A stretch of DNA of 64,000 nucleotides from NCBI GenBank assembly GCA_020698575.1, contig CM036247.1, positions 26,822,431 through 26,886,430 on the forward strand, read 5' to 3'. Of the stretch, positions 49,169 to 62,852 are shown piece after piece (the stretch's first letter is position 1; each line of letters starts with the position of its first letter). Below the pieces are notes generated by a model that saw nothing but the letters and a program-made list of their open reading frames with translations, ran no database searches and was not told the origin of the DNA. The DNA is from Bostrychus sinensis. Lineage: Eukaryota; Chordata; Actinopteri; Gobiiformes; Eleotridae. The position numbers were made by a program, and so were the translations under genes.

Positions 49169-52100
49169 CAAAGAGAAAAATGAGAGGCTCAGTCAGAAAG
49201 ATTGAATTTTACATATAAAAGTATAACCATATACAAATTCACATCACTTATGGAATTTAAATTACACTGGATTATTGTTCCATCAAGGTAACAACATGGA
49301 TGTAATGTTGCTCAGGTTGTAAATTCATAGAAAAATATTTTTAAAATGCTTGAAATTGAAACTAGTCATAAATTCTCAAAAATATTTAGATCTTAAGGCC
49401 TTGATATCATCTCAGGTGGTCGCTCATTAATATGACTTTGACACCAAGTTCTATATTTCACTGCTTAGGGGTTCTGAGATGGCGGTGTTATGTGACAATT
49501 TCACAGAAGCAGCTAAACTTAAAAGTGTGCCCTTGATGACAAATGATTACATCTGATGTACTTAAATTGACTAAACTGCAGATGTGCCAGATCACTGCGT
49601 CAGTTTATTGTCTTTACCCAATAAATAAAACACTCAGCCAGGTAGATCTGTGTAGTTTATTCAATCAGTGTCAACCAGTGTCATAGGTTTAGAAATTTGA
49701 GCTCACACTGAAAAACACAAACACATTTTGAAAGACAGCTACAGCTGGCACAGAGCAAGACCCTGTCAACCTCAGCCAACCTGAAACGACCTGGAACTCA
49801 GTCTTGAGGCGCGCTCCGTATGTACGTCAATCCTCCCACTTTCATTTCCATCAATCCATCTGTCCTCCTCTACTTTCTCCTTTCAGCCAGACTGATGTAA
49901 GCTGCTGCGGTGGGGCGTACTGTACGTTTGATGTCGGTGCCAGTCTGGCTTAGTGCCAGCCTTGTCTCTTCCACTGTTGTATCTGGAATAGGACGGGGGA
50001 AGTATTGCGAGAATGAGCCGGGAGGAAGGAAGACTAATGGAAGCATCCCACCCTCCGACATCTACCTTCGCTTCCAATCTCCCCGTCCCTCCTTGTTCTG
50101 TCTTTATCACAGACCTTTTTATTTTGTCACCGAGTGCTAAGCACATTATTTTCCATGATTTTCAATTTTTACACATTTTTTTTCTGCCAAAAAGCTGTCA
50201 TTTTCCACTTCTACTTTCAATCTTCCTGCCTTGTGTTATTCATCACCAAATACTTTTACATTATCCTCAACACTGTCATGTACAGACACTCATTCAGTCT
50301 GATTTTTTTTATTCCATTTACATCTCAAGAGTTGCTGAATGTTAAGGTTCTTGATGTGCTATCGAGTCTGTGGTTGCAATTCCGTTCTTTGTTGTGGTGA
50401 GGTATTTTGACATTGAAGCCGGAAAAAATATCAAATCAAAAGCGACCCCTGTGGTTCGGGAATATCCTGGTACAATAGGATGTAACAGACTGAGGGGTAC
50501 TCATACTTCTACCATCTCCATTATGTTCTGGATTATTTGTATTCCCACTGAATTGCACGGCAGGGAAACAAATAAATCAAATTGCGGCACATAAATGGGA
50601 GGCGAACTGAATTCAGGTGATCTGTGAATGCCTCCTTGGGTTATCTCGTTGTGACACCTCCAGCATTGGGTAACCATGGCAACCGGATAAACGTGCAACA
50701 GCAGAACTATATCATATTGTGGTGAGAGTCAAGAGAGTGGAGAGTGGGGGATGGGGGAAAGGATGCAAGAGGAGGCGGTTGTTTGATGCTGCTGCTCCAA
50801 CACTAAACAGCCTTTCATCTCGGCAGTGCGGGTCCGCAGGGGATGCCCGCTCCTGCTTCTGACGGCTCCTCTACGTGCCGCGCCAACTCCCTGTCTCACC
50901 CCGGCCCAATCATCCACCTATGGAACCATTCCAAATCAAGCTCATCAAATCCTGTGTATGACTGAATACAAAACATATGTAATGCAATGTTTCAAGCCAT
51001 TCATGCCATTGGTCTTACTATAAGGAACATCTGTCCAAGAGCCCAACCACTTTATGCTGCAATTCAGTGTGACCTGTTAGATTCAAATCTCGATTTATCC
51101 CCTCGTATGTGGGAAGAGCAGCCCCACTGAACTTGAAGGGATTTGTCATCATCCCAAACCCTCTTTATCTGATGAATCCACCTGCTACAGAGATTTGAGA
51201 GATTTCGGACAGTGGCCAGCAATGGCATCATCATCATTGCAAGCTGGTAGCTTCCTGTCCTGTAGCTTCCACCACATTTGTTTCCTTTTGTTGCCTTCCT
51301 GTCAGTGTGTGCGCTTAACAGAAGCTAAGAATAGCACTGGTTGCAGGTGGTTCTGCTGTGGGTGTGGCTGTGTTCACCTCCTGTTGCCTGAATCTGAGTC
51401 AGGGGCAATTTGGCCATCCTATGGCCCTCACGCCCCTGAAACAGGCAGTCACTGCTAATCCTTCTCCATCCCTGAGTAATCCCAGACAATCCTTGGCTAA
51501 TCCCAAGTTGATTCAGGGGCACTCCCAGCTGGGTGTCTCATACAGAGCCATGCCAGGTCACAACGGACACAGCGGGCAGCCAGGCCATGCTATGATCCAA
51601 TAGTAATACAGCAAAAGAGAATCTGAGATGTGAGAAATAGAGCCACTGTGAAGTCTTAATAGGATCGTATTAAACCATTTTGAATGAGTGTGTATTTCAG
51701 TAATGTAGCATGATTTTGGGGACTGAGCTGGTGTGAGCTGTATTTTTGACACTTCTAAAACATCAGCTATCTTTCTGTCCTTGGGGGTTGGCTTTACCTG
51801 ATTTTTTTTTTTTTTTACCCCTACGGCTTGAATAGAATAAAACTGAAAACTTTATTATGTATTAAATATTCATAAAATGGAAATTCTCATCCAACCCAGT
51901 GGCTTGCCAAGGCAGACGAATGAAGCCTACAGAAACATACATCGACATAGAGGAACACACACATCACATGACTGGGTCCACGAAGCTACTTCCTATTCAA
52001 ATCATACCCCTTTAATACAATGGGCCACATAGAGAGGCCTCTAAATAATGAATGAGCCAGAGGGTGGACCTATGCAGAGAGCTGCCCTGCCTGGTCCCAT

Positions 52101-52239
52101 AATACAGAGAAGCACTGACGGAGTCATAAGTAGTAGTATGGGTTCTTTGTTTTGTTGTCAGTACTGCTATCAACAAGCACCACTAAATCAGACGGATGGG
52201 ACTTATTCAGCCATATCGCAAGAGCATGTTTATGGCCCA

Positions 52240-52420
52240 ATCCAAGCTAATTAAGGCGAACAAAGTTGCCTCTGTGGAAGAACAGACAATCAACTTGGGG
52301 GTCAATTCTCATTAAGGCCTAAAAATCCTGATAGCTGATTTAGACAATAAATGCCCAGCCATACTATTGCTGTCTTTGTCCCTGGAATAAAAGCTTAATA
52401 AATGCTACTTTTGTGACATA
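52240..52420. promoter_or_regulatory. Candidate intronic enhancer
   Basis: Unique intronic sequence with CAAGCTAATTAAGGCGAAC (about 52242-52260), TTCTCATTAAGGCC and AGACAATAAATGCCC. Inference only. Confidence 0.28.
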
Positions 52421-53529
52421 CTGACACTTTTCCACAGCACACAGGTGGCCCAGAACTTTTTTTAAAACTCATGCAACTGCTAGTGTCTATGCAAAGAATT
52501 TCTCTGGTGATTCTAGTAAGCTCAGTTATTGCTTTGTTCTGGGAAGTCATGTCCATCAGTTGCTCCACTGTTCTCCCATGTTTATACTTCTATGATTCAA
52601 AGACTGCAGAGGCCTATTCAGTACCTGGAATCAATTCCATTTAATAGCTATCAGTGCGGAGGCTAAGCACACTGGTGTCTGACTAAATGCACCTGCATTA
52701 TGAGCCCAATATGGGTGCTCAAAATGCAGTTTACAAACTCAACTGCATTGGCCAGATGCCCAGCACACCTCTTGTTTGCCACTTACAAGAAAATAAATTG
52801 AGGCAAAATGTATGGTTGTTATATATGACATAGTCCACTGACTAGTATGGTGGCAGCTGTGCTTAAAAACACAAGTACACAAATACAAGAACTTGGATCC
52901 AAGGATAGGTGATGGGAATGTCAAAATACAGCAAGGGGCCCCTATAAGCCACACAAAGCAATGCCCTCAAAATGCCCCCCATTCTTCCCACACCCCTCCT
53001 TGAGCCCCCCACCACAACTCTTTAAGTGTTTTCCGTCTTTTACACCCACCCACCCACATGCTCACCAACAGAGGGGTAAGGAAACAGGTCAAATGCTTTA
53101 AAGGACCTATCTTGTGGCCAATGTGCACTCATTCAAACAGAACTGAGTGAGGAACTATGGCCTGTGAGTGGGGTCTGGGAACCAGCAAAAAGAAACCACT
53201 CACCCGATTGAAACAACCTCAAGGGTGAAGCAGCATGGTGTGCATGCCCGGCTAAGAACACAGCAGCTGTTCTTGTAGTGGCACCGGGTAAAGCCGTTTG
53301 CCACAGTCGACTGGTATTACCAAACCATTTCATGCAGAATGGAGCCATTATGTATTGTCAAAGGGTATACCTCTATGGTGCACATTCATTTGATAAGCCC
53401 AAATCAAGGGGGAGTAACAGAAGCGCTAACTGCATTTATTGTGATGCTGTTTTTGCCTGTGCAGAAGGCAGCAGGGATCAGGGGGAGGGGAGGTTTCAAC
53501 ACAAGCAGTTTTGTTTAGCACAGGAATGA

Positions 53530-53680
53530 GTTTTGTCAGCTAAGCCTGTCTCCAGGCTATTGGTGGAAATTAGCGCCGGCTAAATATTCGCTTTTCGTGA
53601 TTGATGTCACGGCTTGCGTTGTCCCTTTGAAGCAAATAAAGAATTTAAAGCCATGTAGATTAATAGGGATGGGGTCAGGG
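53530..53680. promoter_or_regulatory. Candidate intronic enhancer
   Basis: Unique intronic sequence with GGCTATTGGTGGAAATTAGC, GTGATTGATGTCACGGC (CRE- and PBX/MEIS-like) and TTTGAAGCAAATAAAG. Inference only. Confidence 0.3.
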
Positions 53681-55737
53681 GAATGTTATTTGTCTGAAGA
53701 GGACCTGAACTGGGATTGAGAGGCCTAATGGCTGCACAGATTTATATAATAGAGCAAAGATTATATATTCTATCAGAAAATGATATAGGGTATACAAGAC
53801 TATGACAGACAGAACAAAAGAGTACATTTTTAATTGTTTTTGTGTGTATGTGTGTGGCAAAAATGTGTGTAAGAGAGAAAGAGATATTTAGCTATTTGCC
53901 TGAGAAGCTCAGAGTCAGATGATTAAAATCCCTTTAGGAGGCTTCTTTAAGAGAGACAGATGGGCAGACAGGCCTGTTTTGGAATGCAATCAAATTGAAA
54001 AGATTAAAAAGGAGTCTCTTTTATTAGGAGGTGAGAAACAGTTACTTCTCTGCCACATGCCATCATCGCCTCCACAGCAGTGGTCACGACTGCATTGGCA
54101 TGCAAGGTACATCACAGCCCTCATTGGAGAGGAAAATAAACCTAGGATTAGGAATTGTATCTATCAGTGTATCACTGTGGGGTCTCTCCGAATTGGCAGC
54201 ATTTGTAAATTCTTGAAAGAAATACATGGAATGTAAAAACAACAATCTGTTTCTTTTTAAGCAAGGCTATTTGCCAATAGCTGTCCTGCCATATTATGGG
54301 TGAAACATTACTTAATCTTAACACTGAACCAATTCAAATGTGCATTCCCTTGGCTGTCATTGTACTTGAATAAACTGAGTGTGCGCCGTGGAATCTTTCA
54401 AAGACATTCTGTATCTGACCCCATTATTCCACTACATAGCAGGAGTGCCATTATAAATAAAAACTAAAAATGGTAAGTGGGTGTGTTGCGTGTCTAGCCG
54501 CCTTAAACCATGCAGGAAGTGGCTGTGGAGATGGGCACATCGGAGTTAGTAGGGGATTCCTGGCTGACTGTGCACTAATTGTAGCCAATGGCTGGCGACT
54601 CATCAGCTGCGATGCCAAGTGAAAGGTTGGCATTGGGGTGGCAAGGTCTGGGACAGCACAGGGCTGCCACAGCTTTGGTGAGTAAAAATAGAAACTGACA
54701 GATTAGCGGAGCATCTGAGACCCGGATAGGGGATCGGAAAATCCGCTTGTCTGATGCCAGAGACAGCTGAGTGTTTCCGGTGGGCGCAAAGGGGACACAA
54801 TCTGGGCACCACGTCTGACGCCCACACACAAAACGGGGGAGCCTCAGAGGGAGCACAAGCACGTGCCACATAAAGGACGGGTGTGGTTTTTCCACTGAGA
54901 CCTGAGAGAGAGGCTGTGCTCACGCACTCCCACAGAGGATTCACACAACAGGTGTTTGAGCTGGGCAACCTGTGGGGCCGGCCGCCTGCTCGCACTTCAC
55001 ACCTCGTCTAGGGAGCAAACTAACATTTTCCACTGGGCCTGCCATGCTTTTGTTAAAGACCAACACGTTTCTGGAGAGGCTTTTACAGCTTTTTTTACAA
55101 GATGGGCAAGATATGCGTGTGCGAGCATTTGCAAGTCAATCTGCATTTATGCAAGCGTCTGTGTGTCTATATTTGTGTATCAGTCCATTTAATAGCAAAC
55201 AGGCACAGTGTGGATTTGATTATATTGAAACCTCCCCCTGCTATATACAAAGAAACTGTTGGCCAACAATGAAATCAATGCGGGCTTGGGCTTTTTCACA
55301 CTCGGCCTCCACATAATCTCATTCATAACAATGAGAATCTCATTTCCCACATTCTAAAGGTCAGTGCACACCTCTGATCACACTTTAATAAACACCATTC
55401 TCAGCGTTTAATTTAATTTCAGCAGAGCAGCAAACTCAAAGGCAGCCGTACACATGGCATGCAAAATTCATCAGATTGTCCCTTTAATTGCTTCAATTTC
55501 ACAGTACTGACAAGAGTGGTCCCAATCTTACTCCATGAAAATGCACAGAGCCACACATCTGCACACAACACTTGCACATGGGAACAGATAAAGGCAGTCA
55601 GTCAAATGCCAGTTTTAGTTACATTTTGTCCAGAGCTCTTCAAATTTACTGTTTTGTTTTATTTATCCTTTTTTTCTATCACTTTATTCTATTGATAGCC
55701 ATTTTTATTTATTTATTTTCTTTATATATATTTTAAG

Positions 55738-56080
55738 GGAGCACAGTAGCAGAGCAGTTAGCGCTCCTGTAAGGAGTTTGTGGGATCGATCCTCGAGCTG
55801 GCTGACACACAATCTCGCTGTGTGAAGTGAAGTCTGCTTGTCCTCTTCATGTTACTGTGGGTTCTCTCAGAGTAATCCAGTTTAGTCCCACAGTCCAACA
55901 ACAAGGATGTAATAGGAGAATTGCCCATATAGTGAATGAATATGAGCGTGAATGGTTGTCTGTCTGTGTCTCTATGTCAGCCCTATGACTAACTGGCCAC
56001 TGTTCAGGGGGGTATCCATCCTAAGGCCCATAGTTACAGGGATAGGCTCTAGGCTCAAATTCTACAAGGAAGGTGAGGAT
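55738..56080 (+). repeat. tRNA-derived SINE, family B, in the FOXO intron
   Basis: Plus-strand copy: AGCAGAGCAGTTAGCGCTCC, then a GATCGATCC B-box-like stretch, then a body related to the inverse of 18375-18765. Confidence 0.7.
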
Positions 56081-58654
56081 GCAGACCTGGGAAGCAAAAA
56101 AAGTAAATTTAAGTTGAGTGTATAGTCAACCAAGAACTGCTTCAATGTAACAGATGGGATGGATGCTATACTGTGCAATTTGGACCAACCCCTGCATTCG
56201 GCCTTTGAACAACTGAGAGCAGATTTGGGCGCAGAACACTTCTTTCCAACTCTCGCGATAAAGTCTGCATTAATTATTTTATAGAGACCTAACAACCAAC
56301 AAATTTCCCCATTATTTTAATCAAACAGAATTTTATTAAAACAGGCTTCACAAATATTCTGGATCATCACCAAGTAGTGGCTTCAAATCCTGTCATCACA
56401 CATTGTAACTCTCACCTACAGCACGTTGGCAACCTGTAGAGAACACGCAAAAAAAGCCCTCAAACACAGAGACACCTATGCGCGCCCTGCTTCCACACAC
56501 ACGCACACACACACACGTACAAGTCGCACACACGCCAAACATGACACAAAGCCTGGCACACCGGGCACACTCATTACCGCAATGCCAAGCTACCAGTTGC
56601 TAAGGAGACCTGTGGGAGAGGGAGGGTTTCCTTGTTGTTGCCATAGCAGCCAGCTTTGCTCCCTGCCAACTCCGTCCCTCGGGGAGAGACAAGGCGAGAG
56701 GTGGGGGGTGAAGTGGGTAGAGGTAGGGGGCAGCGGTTTAATAGGGCTACGGAGGTGCAGAAGAACTTCATTAGACGCCGGTGTGCGCACCGCCAAAACC
56801 AGCACACCCTGTGAATAGAGGAGCCACAAGACTTCCACTTACTCACGCACAGCCCATACACTCCCACTTATTTGAACACCTATACGGAGAAAAAGATGTT
56901 GAATGGTATGCTTAGAATAAAAAGCAGGGTATTGGAAAAGGGCTCAAGTGGAAGAGCAAAGGGGGGGAGGGGCAAATCGAGAGAGGGTAGAAGTGGGTAA
57001 GGACAGCGTGGAACAAAAGAGAGTCAAAGAGGACCTTGAGGCCCTCTCCCAAGAATGGTCGAGATCTAAATGGTGAAGCTTAGGGTAGTTTAAGGTTGTA
57101 TCAAGACAAAATCCTCTCTGGAAGTATCTTTAAAGCCAACCTTGACCTTGAGCTCAGGACTCTCTCTTCTGCATTACTTTGTGTTTAGAGCACAACAGAA
57201 AGATGAGCTATGAAACCAGGTATAGCTTAGGATTTTAGTGGTATTAGAATTAATCATCCGTCCATTTCAGAAAACATTCCACGCTATGTCGAAAGTGCAC
57301 TTAAGGTTTGCTAACTGCACATAAAATAACACGGATTTCAAAAATAACTCGTAGCATTTACTTAATAATGAAGTCTTAAGAAATATCACCCGCACCAAAA
57401 ATTATGAGTATTGTTAAAAGGAAATGCCAAAGCAAGCAGGTAGGGAAAAGCTATTTTTTAACATTGTTCCCTGAGTATTAAAGCCGCCCAAACTTTTCTG
57501 TTTTTATTTTAACACAACTGTAATACTGGACAAACTTGTTAATCAAACCAACAGTCAGACCATACCATCTAGCACAGAGTTTGGACTTTTTTTTTTTTTT
57601 TGGACAGCATTTAGCGCTAGACCAATGTGAACAAACAATTATCTCCACCTCATTATTGTAAATGCATTGTCAATATATGTCCATGTTTCACTTTGCTTCC
57701 CTTTTTTTCTTTTTGTCTTTTTGCTCAGTTTCTCTGTTTAAGCTGACATGGGCAGAGCTACAATCCACACATTTTCTTATTTTCCTCTGGCAGCCACTAA
57801 TTCAACAGCCAACAGGAATTTAAGTTATTGGAGTGTGCAAGCAAATGAAATCATTAACAATAAAGCCTAGATGAAATCTTAAGCCATGATGTATACTATG
57901 ATATGCAATTTTCTATTTTACTTAAAGCCAAGAAAACAACTGAATACTTAAAGTTGATGGACTCTTCATAGCTGTCTGACTGTTGACTACTATAAACTGC
58001 AGATGCTTGTATGTTTCTTTATTGGGCCAATCAGAAGAAAATTCTTGCAATACTTCTTTTTGAGTTTCTGGGCATTGCGTCTTTTTAAATGACATCAATA
58101 AGCGTATGTTGCATGTTTTCAAATCCACCCATATTTTGGAGTATTCGAAACAGAGACCTTATGGAATGAAGCCCAGCTGAGTTCAGTCTCTGTAGCTTTC
58201 AGTATTCGCGAGCAGTGCCTCAAATATCGACAGGCTGATAACCCATGATACTCCTGGCTGCTTCATATTCTCATAAATTTACTGCTGCTCTACGGTCTGA
58301 AAGAAGGGGAGCATCAATTTGGTGTGAGTGATGTCTATGTGTGTGGATATAGTTACAGAGAATAACTCCATCCAAGTCACCTCCTCGGATATGGACTGGG
58401 CCAGTTCAATGTAATCTTGTATAAAAGGAAAAATGATGGCGAGATACAAAAGCCATTCAATTTGTAGAAGGAAGTATCTGTAACTCAAGTTGAAATATAG
58501 GCTTCTATGTATAGCATTTATATACATTTTCAAATATCAGATTATTTAAAAAAATAGTCAAATTCATGAAAAGTAATTGGGGAAAACCTAAAACCTAGTC
58601 ACATATGTATATAAACATATGGGAAAAAATGAAACCTTAAGACATCATATAGAC

Positions 58655-58865
58655 TGGGTGCGTGCCCATGTTCCCTGATACCTATGTTCCCCAGTTTCTA
58701 GGAATTGTGGAACTGAGGTACCTGCGCCTTTGTGAAAGTATCTATGTTCCCTGGTCCATTGGAAGCAGGGAAGATAAGTGCTGGAGAACAAAAATACTAG
58801 CTCGTTCTGACAGGTCGTGAGGTTCCCAAACTCTAGCCCTAACCTTAACCCTTATGCTGGGCTGA
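58655..58865. repeat. CTATGTTCCC-type dispersed repeat
   Basis: Repeated words CCCATGTTCCCTGATACC, CTATGTTCCCCAG and CTATGTTCCCTGG, then a short CCCTAACCTTAACCC stretch (58845-58853 region). The telomere-like words are part of the repeat and not evidence of a chromosome end. Confidence 0.5.
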
Positions 58866-59648
58866 CCCCATATAGGCTATATTATTATTTTTAGATTGAA
58901 AGCTTTGGCCAATCACAGGCTTACATAGAGTCTGGTGTGGGCCCATTGGCTATAGGTCTGCATGGCTTGTAAACACCGAATCAAAGTCAGCCGAATATTC
59001 TGTACCTCTGGAAAAGTTTCTGTTCCAGCTCTGGCAAAGCCTGCTTACACAGAAAAACATAACGTATAGTAAAATAACAAAAACGCAGGTATGTCACTAG
59101 GTTGTTGGGGCTGATGGGTGGATGTTAAGAAAGTGGGGGAGCTTGAGTTGTTTGAACTGTGTAGCTCTAAGTGAAATGCTAATATTTTTAAATAACCTTT
59201 GAGGCAGTGAATGTCAGACCCATGCTGTCAGTAGCTGTTTCTGGTTTCAGAGACAGATATCTGTCAAGAATGACAGGAAGACAAAACTGAGAGACATGGA
59301 TATGGAAGTAATATTTGACAGACAAGAGCAGTTGTATGCACAATTAAGTCAAACAGAGATAACATGTCATCATATCATTGTGATATAAAATTTGTTGTCT
59401 GTTCTATGCATTTATTGATTATGTTGAGGGTTAGTATCTTTACATTAAAAGGCATATTGCCATTTTAATCATTGCATTCAATGAGATTCAGCTCTCCTGG
59501 TCCCCGCCTTAGTAAAAAAACAAAACAAATACACTCTTAAGTTTCAGACACAAACTGGTGTCTTCCTTGGCATTCCTTTTGGTTTTGTGTTCAGTCTACC
59601 TCGCCAGTGTAAAAAGATGCAATTGGTGCATCTTAGATATACTGGATA

Positions 59649-59895
59649 GTAGTGTTGTAGTCAATTCTATTCTAATAGAACCCAAGACCAGTCCGAGACC
59701 AGAGTGGACCAAGACCAAGACAAGGCCATGACAAAGACCAAGGCAAACAGAGACCAGGTCGGTTCTTCTAATGCTGAAAACAAATTGCTTCACACAATCT
59801 TGCCACATCCGACACTGAGAAAAGTCCGGGCAAAATTTGACTAAAGACCAAATCGAGACAGAGACCACGAACAAAATGGTCTCAAAACACTAGTA
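59649..59895 (+). repeat. GAGACC-rich element with AGTGTTGTAG terminus
   Basis: AGTAGTGTTGTAGTC opens a stretch of AAGACCAAGACAAGG-like repeats, closing near CAAAACACTAGTAG. This is a known kind of fish interspersed repeat; its class is not decided here. Confidence 0.4.
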
Positions 59896-60219
59896 GATGG
59901 TATGGCCAAGCAACCAAGAATTATACCTTGGGATAGAGAATCAAATGAGCACAAATTGGAAGGGAATGGAATAGGAACAACAGAAATCACCCCATACTAT
60001 CCTTACTTATTTCCTTAAACACAAATATATAAAAAATTAAGACAAGGGTTTTTGGAGTTGTCTAAGATTATGTATCCAAATTTCAGTTGTGTACGCAATA
60101 AGTGGAAATACAGGGGCAATGTCGCATTAGTTGCAGAGTGTTCCAATAAGAAAAAATCTCCACCACTTTTTTTTCCTCCAGCCCTGAGAGGACCAAAGTT
60201 GCTCTCAGCTCCTCAACGG

Positions 60220-60500
60220 GAGATGCTGAAATATTAATCGCCACGCTCCAGCCGCAGACTAGTGAACACAATCGCTTCGAACTCCCACCCTAATGAGTGT
60301 GTTCATGAATGGCTAATGTGCACAGATGGGGGGCTGATGACTGGATAGATTGCAATAGGAAGGTTATGAAGGGTGGGGAAGGCGGGAGCATGGGGGAGAG
60401 TGAAATTTCGGCATGGCATAGACACGGCGGCGAGGGGTGCACAGGCATGCCATGACCTTTTAAGAGCCTCCTGAAAACTTAATTAAGGCTAGCCCCAGTG
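60220..60500. promoter_or_regulatory. Candidate intronic enhancer
   Basis: Unique intronic sequence with GAAATATTAATCGCCACG, CACCCTAATGAGTGTG and AACTTAATTAAGGCTAGC. Inference only. Confidence 0.28.
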
Positions 60501-62852
60501 CTACTCTTTCGTTCTCTGTTATTGCATATAAAAAACCCTGTATGATGAAGTAGTCCCATCCTTTTCACTCCAATACATGCCAGTGTTTACCCACTTTGTC
60601 CTTCCCGCAGACACCCAACTGAGCAGCGTACAAAAGGTTTGCTTCTTTGTCATGTTAAATTCCATAAACAACCCATGATGAACAAAAACCACACAAGTAC
60701 ATTAAAACTATAAAAGTTGTATGTCTTGCCTCGAACCCCCTACGTGGATACATCCCATAAAGGAAAACAGCGGGGTTTCAAAGAGCAAGCTAAAGATTGC
60801 TTTTACCTCAGATGTTATTTGTATCCAGCGAGAAGTTAGTGAGGAGGATATCAGGCATAAGTCCCACCCTGCCTCACCTCGGGACTTGTAAGGCCAAAGC
60901 AGTCTCAACATGGAAGTTGTTCTAAGTGAATCTTAATGTTTGACATGTACATATTTTATACCAGTCAGACCTGTTCTTTCACTACCTGGTCAATAGATTT
61001 TGTACGGTTTTAACTGCATGGTGGACTAGGATTATATGCACTCTTCAAGATTAAATAATTGCAGCATCAAGAAGATACAGAATACAAGGAAGATTACTGT
61101 TTCAAATTTAATAACCTGGTTAACTCTTCTTTTTTTCAATTCTATCAAAGGGATTCTGTGCATTTGACTTGGATTTCGAAGGGCAAAAGTTTGGGACAAG
61201 CATTAAACTCTCTAAACTACACTGGTTAGACATTCAACCAGACATACAATCAGATCAATTTAGCAAAAAATGCAACCAATTAGAAAATCACGGCAAATGT
61301 GTAAACCCCACCCCATTCTAAATTAATTATTGTCACAATTGGTCCTACCAAGGACAGGGTTCCTGCAGGTATCAGCAAGTCTACTTTAATGCTTTTTAAT
61401 GCCAGTATAAAAATAATTGGCTGTTTGCGCTAAAGTTCCAATGAACAGTCTAATCAGAATTAATGAATTATTACTGGAACAATTCCCTGTGCAGCCACAC
61501 TATCCCCAAATTGTTTAGGTTTCTATACGTATTGCTCTTGCAGTCACTGTGGCATGGAAAGGTTTCATACTATATCACAGCCGGCAGACATCACTGTCTT
61601 CAGCAGTATACAAGTTAATCCAGACCATCATCATAAAGTGCTACAGGGCATTATTGTCATCAGTTTAGGACAAGCTAGGCCATTGACCAAATGATGGTAT
61701 ATTACACAATAGGATGTCTATTAGCCTAATTACCATTACATTTTTTTTTCATTCTCCCTGACACTAACAACCTAAGTAGTGTTAAAGAATTGCCACTGAG
61801 TGCATCTTCCCAGGGTACTCCATTACCATAGAGGCCACCTATGGATTAAGTGCACCCAGCATGTACTTGCATAAATAGACACACATGCACAGACATACAC
61901 TCTCGGCTTCTAATTAGAGAAGTGAAATAGTGTGACCTAATTCTTAACCTCACCACAGCAGTCGTGATCCGGGCCTGGGCTCGGATTGGTCGGATTACAG
62001 GGGCAAGTGAAAGGTGCACCAGAAAAGTATAGGAATGGACAATGACAAGTGGACGTGATGAAGTGTGAGAATGCTGCTCTGCAATCAAAGAGTAAGTATA
62101 CAAATCAGTGTAATTTGACAAAATAATTTTCTATCATTTAAGGCACGTTGGGGTATTGTCTAAGCTATTTTTAAAAAGGTTTTGGGTTTGTGGTGGGGAC
62201 TTTCAAGGCAATTTTGTGTCTACCTAAAAATCAAATCAGTCTCGCCTCAAGTGAACCTAACTAAAATGTGTTCTCACTTAAAACTGCCATGAGAGTGGGA
62301 CAATGCAATGCCAATGAATCAAAAACAAGAGGGCTTACAAGATAGTTTATGTCAGGTTTCAGACTAAACTGCAAATGCTCTGTCATAGTAGAGACAAAAA
62401 GAAGATCCACAACTTCACTATGTTGTCAACAGACCAGAACATTTCTCTCTTTGTCTTTGCTCACTGCACTGCCAAATGAATTTAGTTCAGGATAGGGGCT
62501 CGCTTAGAGTTCTCCCTATAGCACACAGATCACAGTATTGTGCAAAAGGTAAATTTTCTTTTTTATTACTCTGAGGGGCAACTAGCTCATTGTTTTATTG
62601 TTTTATTAATTGCCCATTCAATGGCTCCTAGTCTTGTTGGGGTCCTCATGACAGGTGACTCTATTTCAAGGGAATAAGTGGTATACGTTCAATAATTTGT
62701 AAAGTTTAGCCCTAAACAACAACAGCAATAACAACAACAACAACAATAAGAGGAATAGTTCTTGTTGTCCCAAATTAGCATATAGTAAAGTCCATTCCAA
62801 TATTCATAAACATGACATCATGACAAAAATTATATATGCATTATATTTAAAC

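Noticed and set aside
57922..58533. Two minus-strand frames of 68 and 84 codons with protein-like composition
   Set aside because: No domain recognised and not joined by convincing splice sites; treated as chance frames in the intron.
58840..58860. Telomere-like CCCTAACC words
   Set aside because: Short, imperfect and embedded in a dispersed CTATGTTCCC-type repeat.
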